Below are positions 5,887-6,221 of a stretch of DNA of 6,221 nt, in pieces (position 1 is the stretch's first letter; every line of letters begins with the position of its first letter). Location: positions 1-6,221 of the forward strand of contig CAAGIZ010000141.1 of NCBI GenBank assembly GCA_900770075.1, in the 5' to 3' direction. The stretch comes from Spirochaetia bacterium (GTDB taxonomy: Bacteria; Spirochaetota; Spirochaetia; Treponematales; Treponemataceae). The position numbers and the translations under genes were made by a program. The notes beneath the pieces are model-generated. The model did not search any database. It saw only the letters and a program-made list of their open reading frames with translations, and was not told the DNA's origin.

Positions 5887-6221
5887 ATGGTTGAAATGGA
5901 ACAGCACAACAAAATGGAAAAAACTTTGGCAGAATGTGAAAAATCCGCCAGCGAAAACATTCATCAGTGGCAGTGGATGATTCAAAAAATCATCGCCCGG
6001 ATTGACGAGAGCATAAAATCAAAGGACAGCGACGAGCTTTCCCTGTCGAATGTTGCTCAAACCCTCGGCTACTCACCTTTCCATTTTTCCAAAAAGTTCC
6101 GGGAGGTTTCGGGAATGGCTTTCCGCGACTATCTGCGATACAGACGCCTTGCCTTTGCGTTAAAGGAAATCCGCGACACAGACCGCACGATTCTAGATAT
6201 TGCACTGGAATACGGATTTTC
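5887..6221 (+). CDS. AraC-family transcriptional regulator with N-terminal DNA-binding domain; partial, C-terminus off the right edge
   Basis: The frame is open from ATG at 5887 to the edge (111 codons). Residues 1-24 are a polar, Glu/Lys-rich lead-in with further in-frame ATGs at 5896 and 5914, so the exact start is uncertain; none has a good Shine-Dalgarno. From residue 25 an AraC-type helix-turn-helix pair begins: helix IHQWQWMIQKIIARIDESI, first HTH LSLSNVAQTLGYSPFHFSKKF (51-71), the linker FREVSGMAFRDYLRYRRLAFAL, and the start of the second HTH at TILDIALEYGF (101-111). Most AraC proteins carry this domain at the C-terminus. Those with it at the front, Rob-like, usually continue into a GyrI-like ligand-binding domain, which is the likely but unseen remainder. 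The gene is separated from leuA by a terminator, so no link to leucine control is implied. Confidence 0.9.
   Translation, partial: MVEMEQHNKMEKTLAECEKSASENIHQWQWMIQKIIARIDESIKSKDSDELSLSNVAQTLGYSPFHFSKKFREVSGMAFRDYLRYRRLAFALKEIRDTDRTILDIALEYGF

Noticed and set aside
1..6221. tRNA, rRNA, CRISPR array, insertion sequence or phage genes
   Set aside because: No clover-leaf, regularly spaced repeats, transposase or integrase motifs were seen on either strand.

Overview
The window looks like part of a spirochaete chromosome, most likely Treponema or a close relative. This is inferred from three things: an M16-type exported protein gene next to a DUF4954-type left-handed beta-helix protein (a family I recall from Bacteroidetes and treponemes), the moderate G+C with many A/T runs, and the codon use. 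The species cannot be named. A free-living or gut/rumen/oral type fits better than a host-restricted pathogen, because the window carries a leucine biosynthesis gene.

Layout from left to right. (1) 1-1451, minus strand: N-terminal 483 codons of an exported M16 (insulinase/pitrilysin) family protein that lacks the zinc motif where it should be; it runs off the left edge. (2) 1452-1581: compact divergent promoter region, with two back-to-back promoters meeting at their -35 boxes and a neat two-tier hairpin in the 5' UTR of the rightward gene. (3) 1582-3771: 729-codon DUF4954-type beta-helix protein. (4) 3772-3961: a ~110-bp island of about 73% G+C with nested inverted repeats, overlapped by a doubtful 58-codon TTG-start ORF, then a clean promoter. 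(5) 3962-4087: a leucine attenuation leader. It holds a 17-residue peptide with 6 leucines, a pause hairpin, an antiterminator and an intrinsic terminator ending in nine T. (6) 4098-5768: leuA, 2-isopropylmalate synthase, followed by a very strong intrinsic terminator. (7) 5887-6221: start of an AraC-family regulator with its helix-turn-helix domain at the N-terminus; it runs off the right edge.

The most interesting part is 3927-4097. The -10 box lies so close to the leader peptide ATG that the transcript should begin at or within a base or two of the AUG. The leucine codons lie inside one arm of the pause hairpin, and the antiterminator segment is a near copy of the 3' arm of the terminator. 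This is a complete trp/leu-type ribosome-mediated attenuator in front of a monocistronic leuA, with an apparently leaderless leader peptide. The M16 and AraC genes also have -10-like boxes almost touching their start codons, so short or absent 5' UTRs may be common here. The genes do not form one pathway: leuA is insulated by its own promoter, attenuator and terminator.
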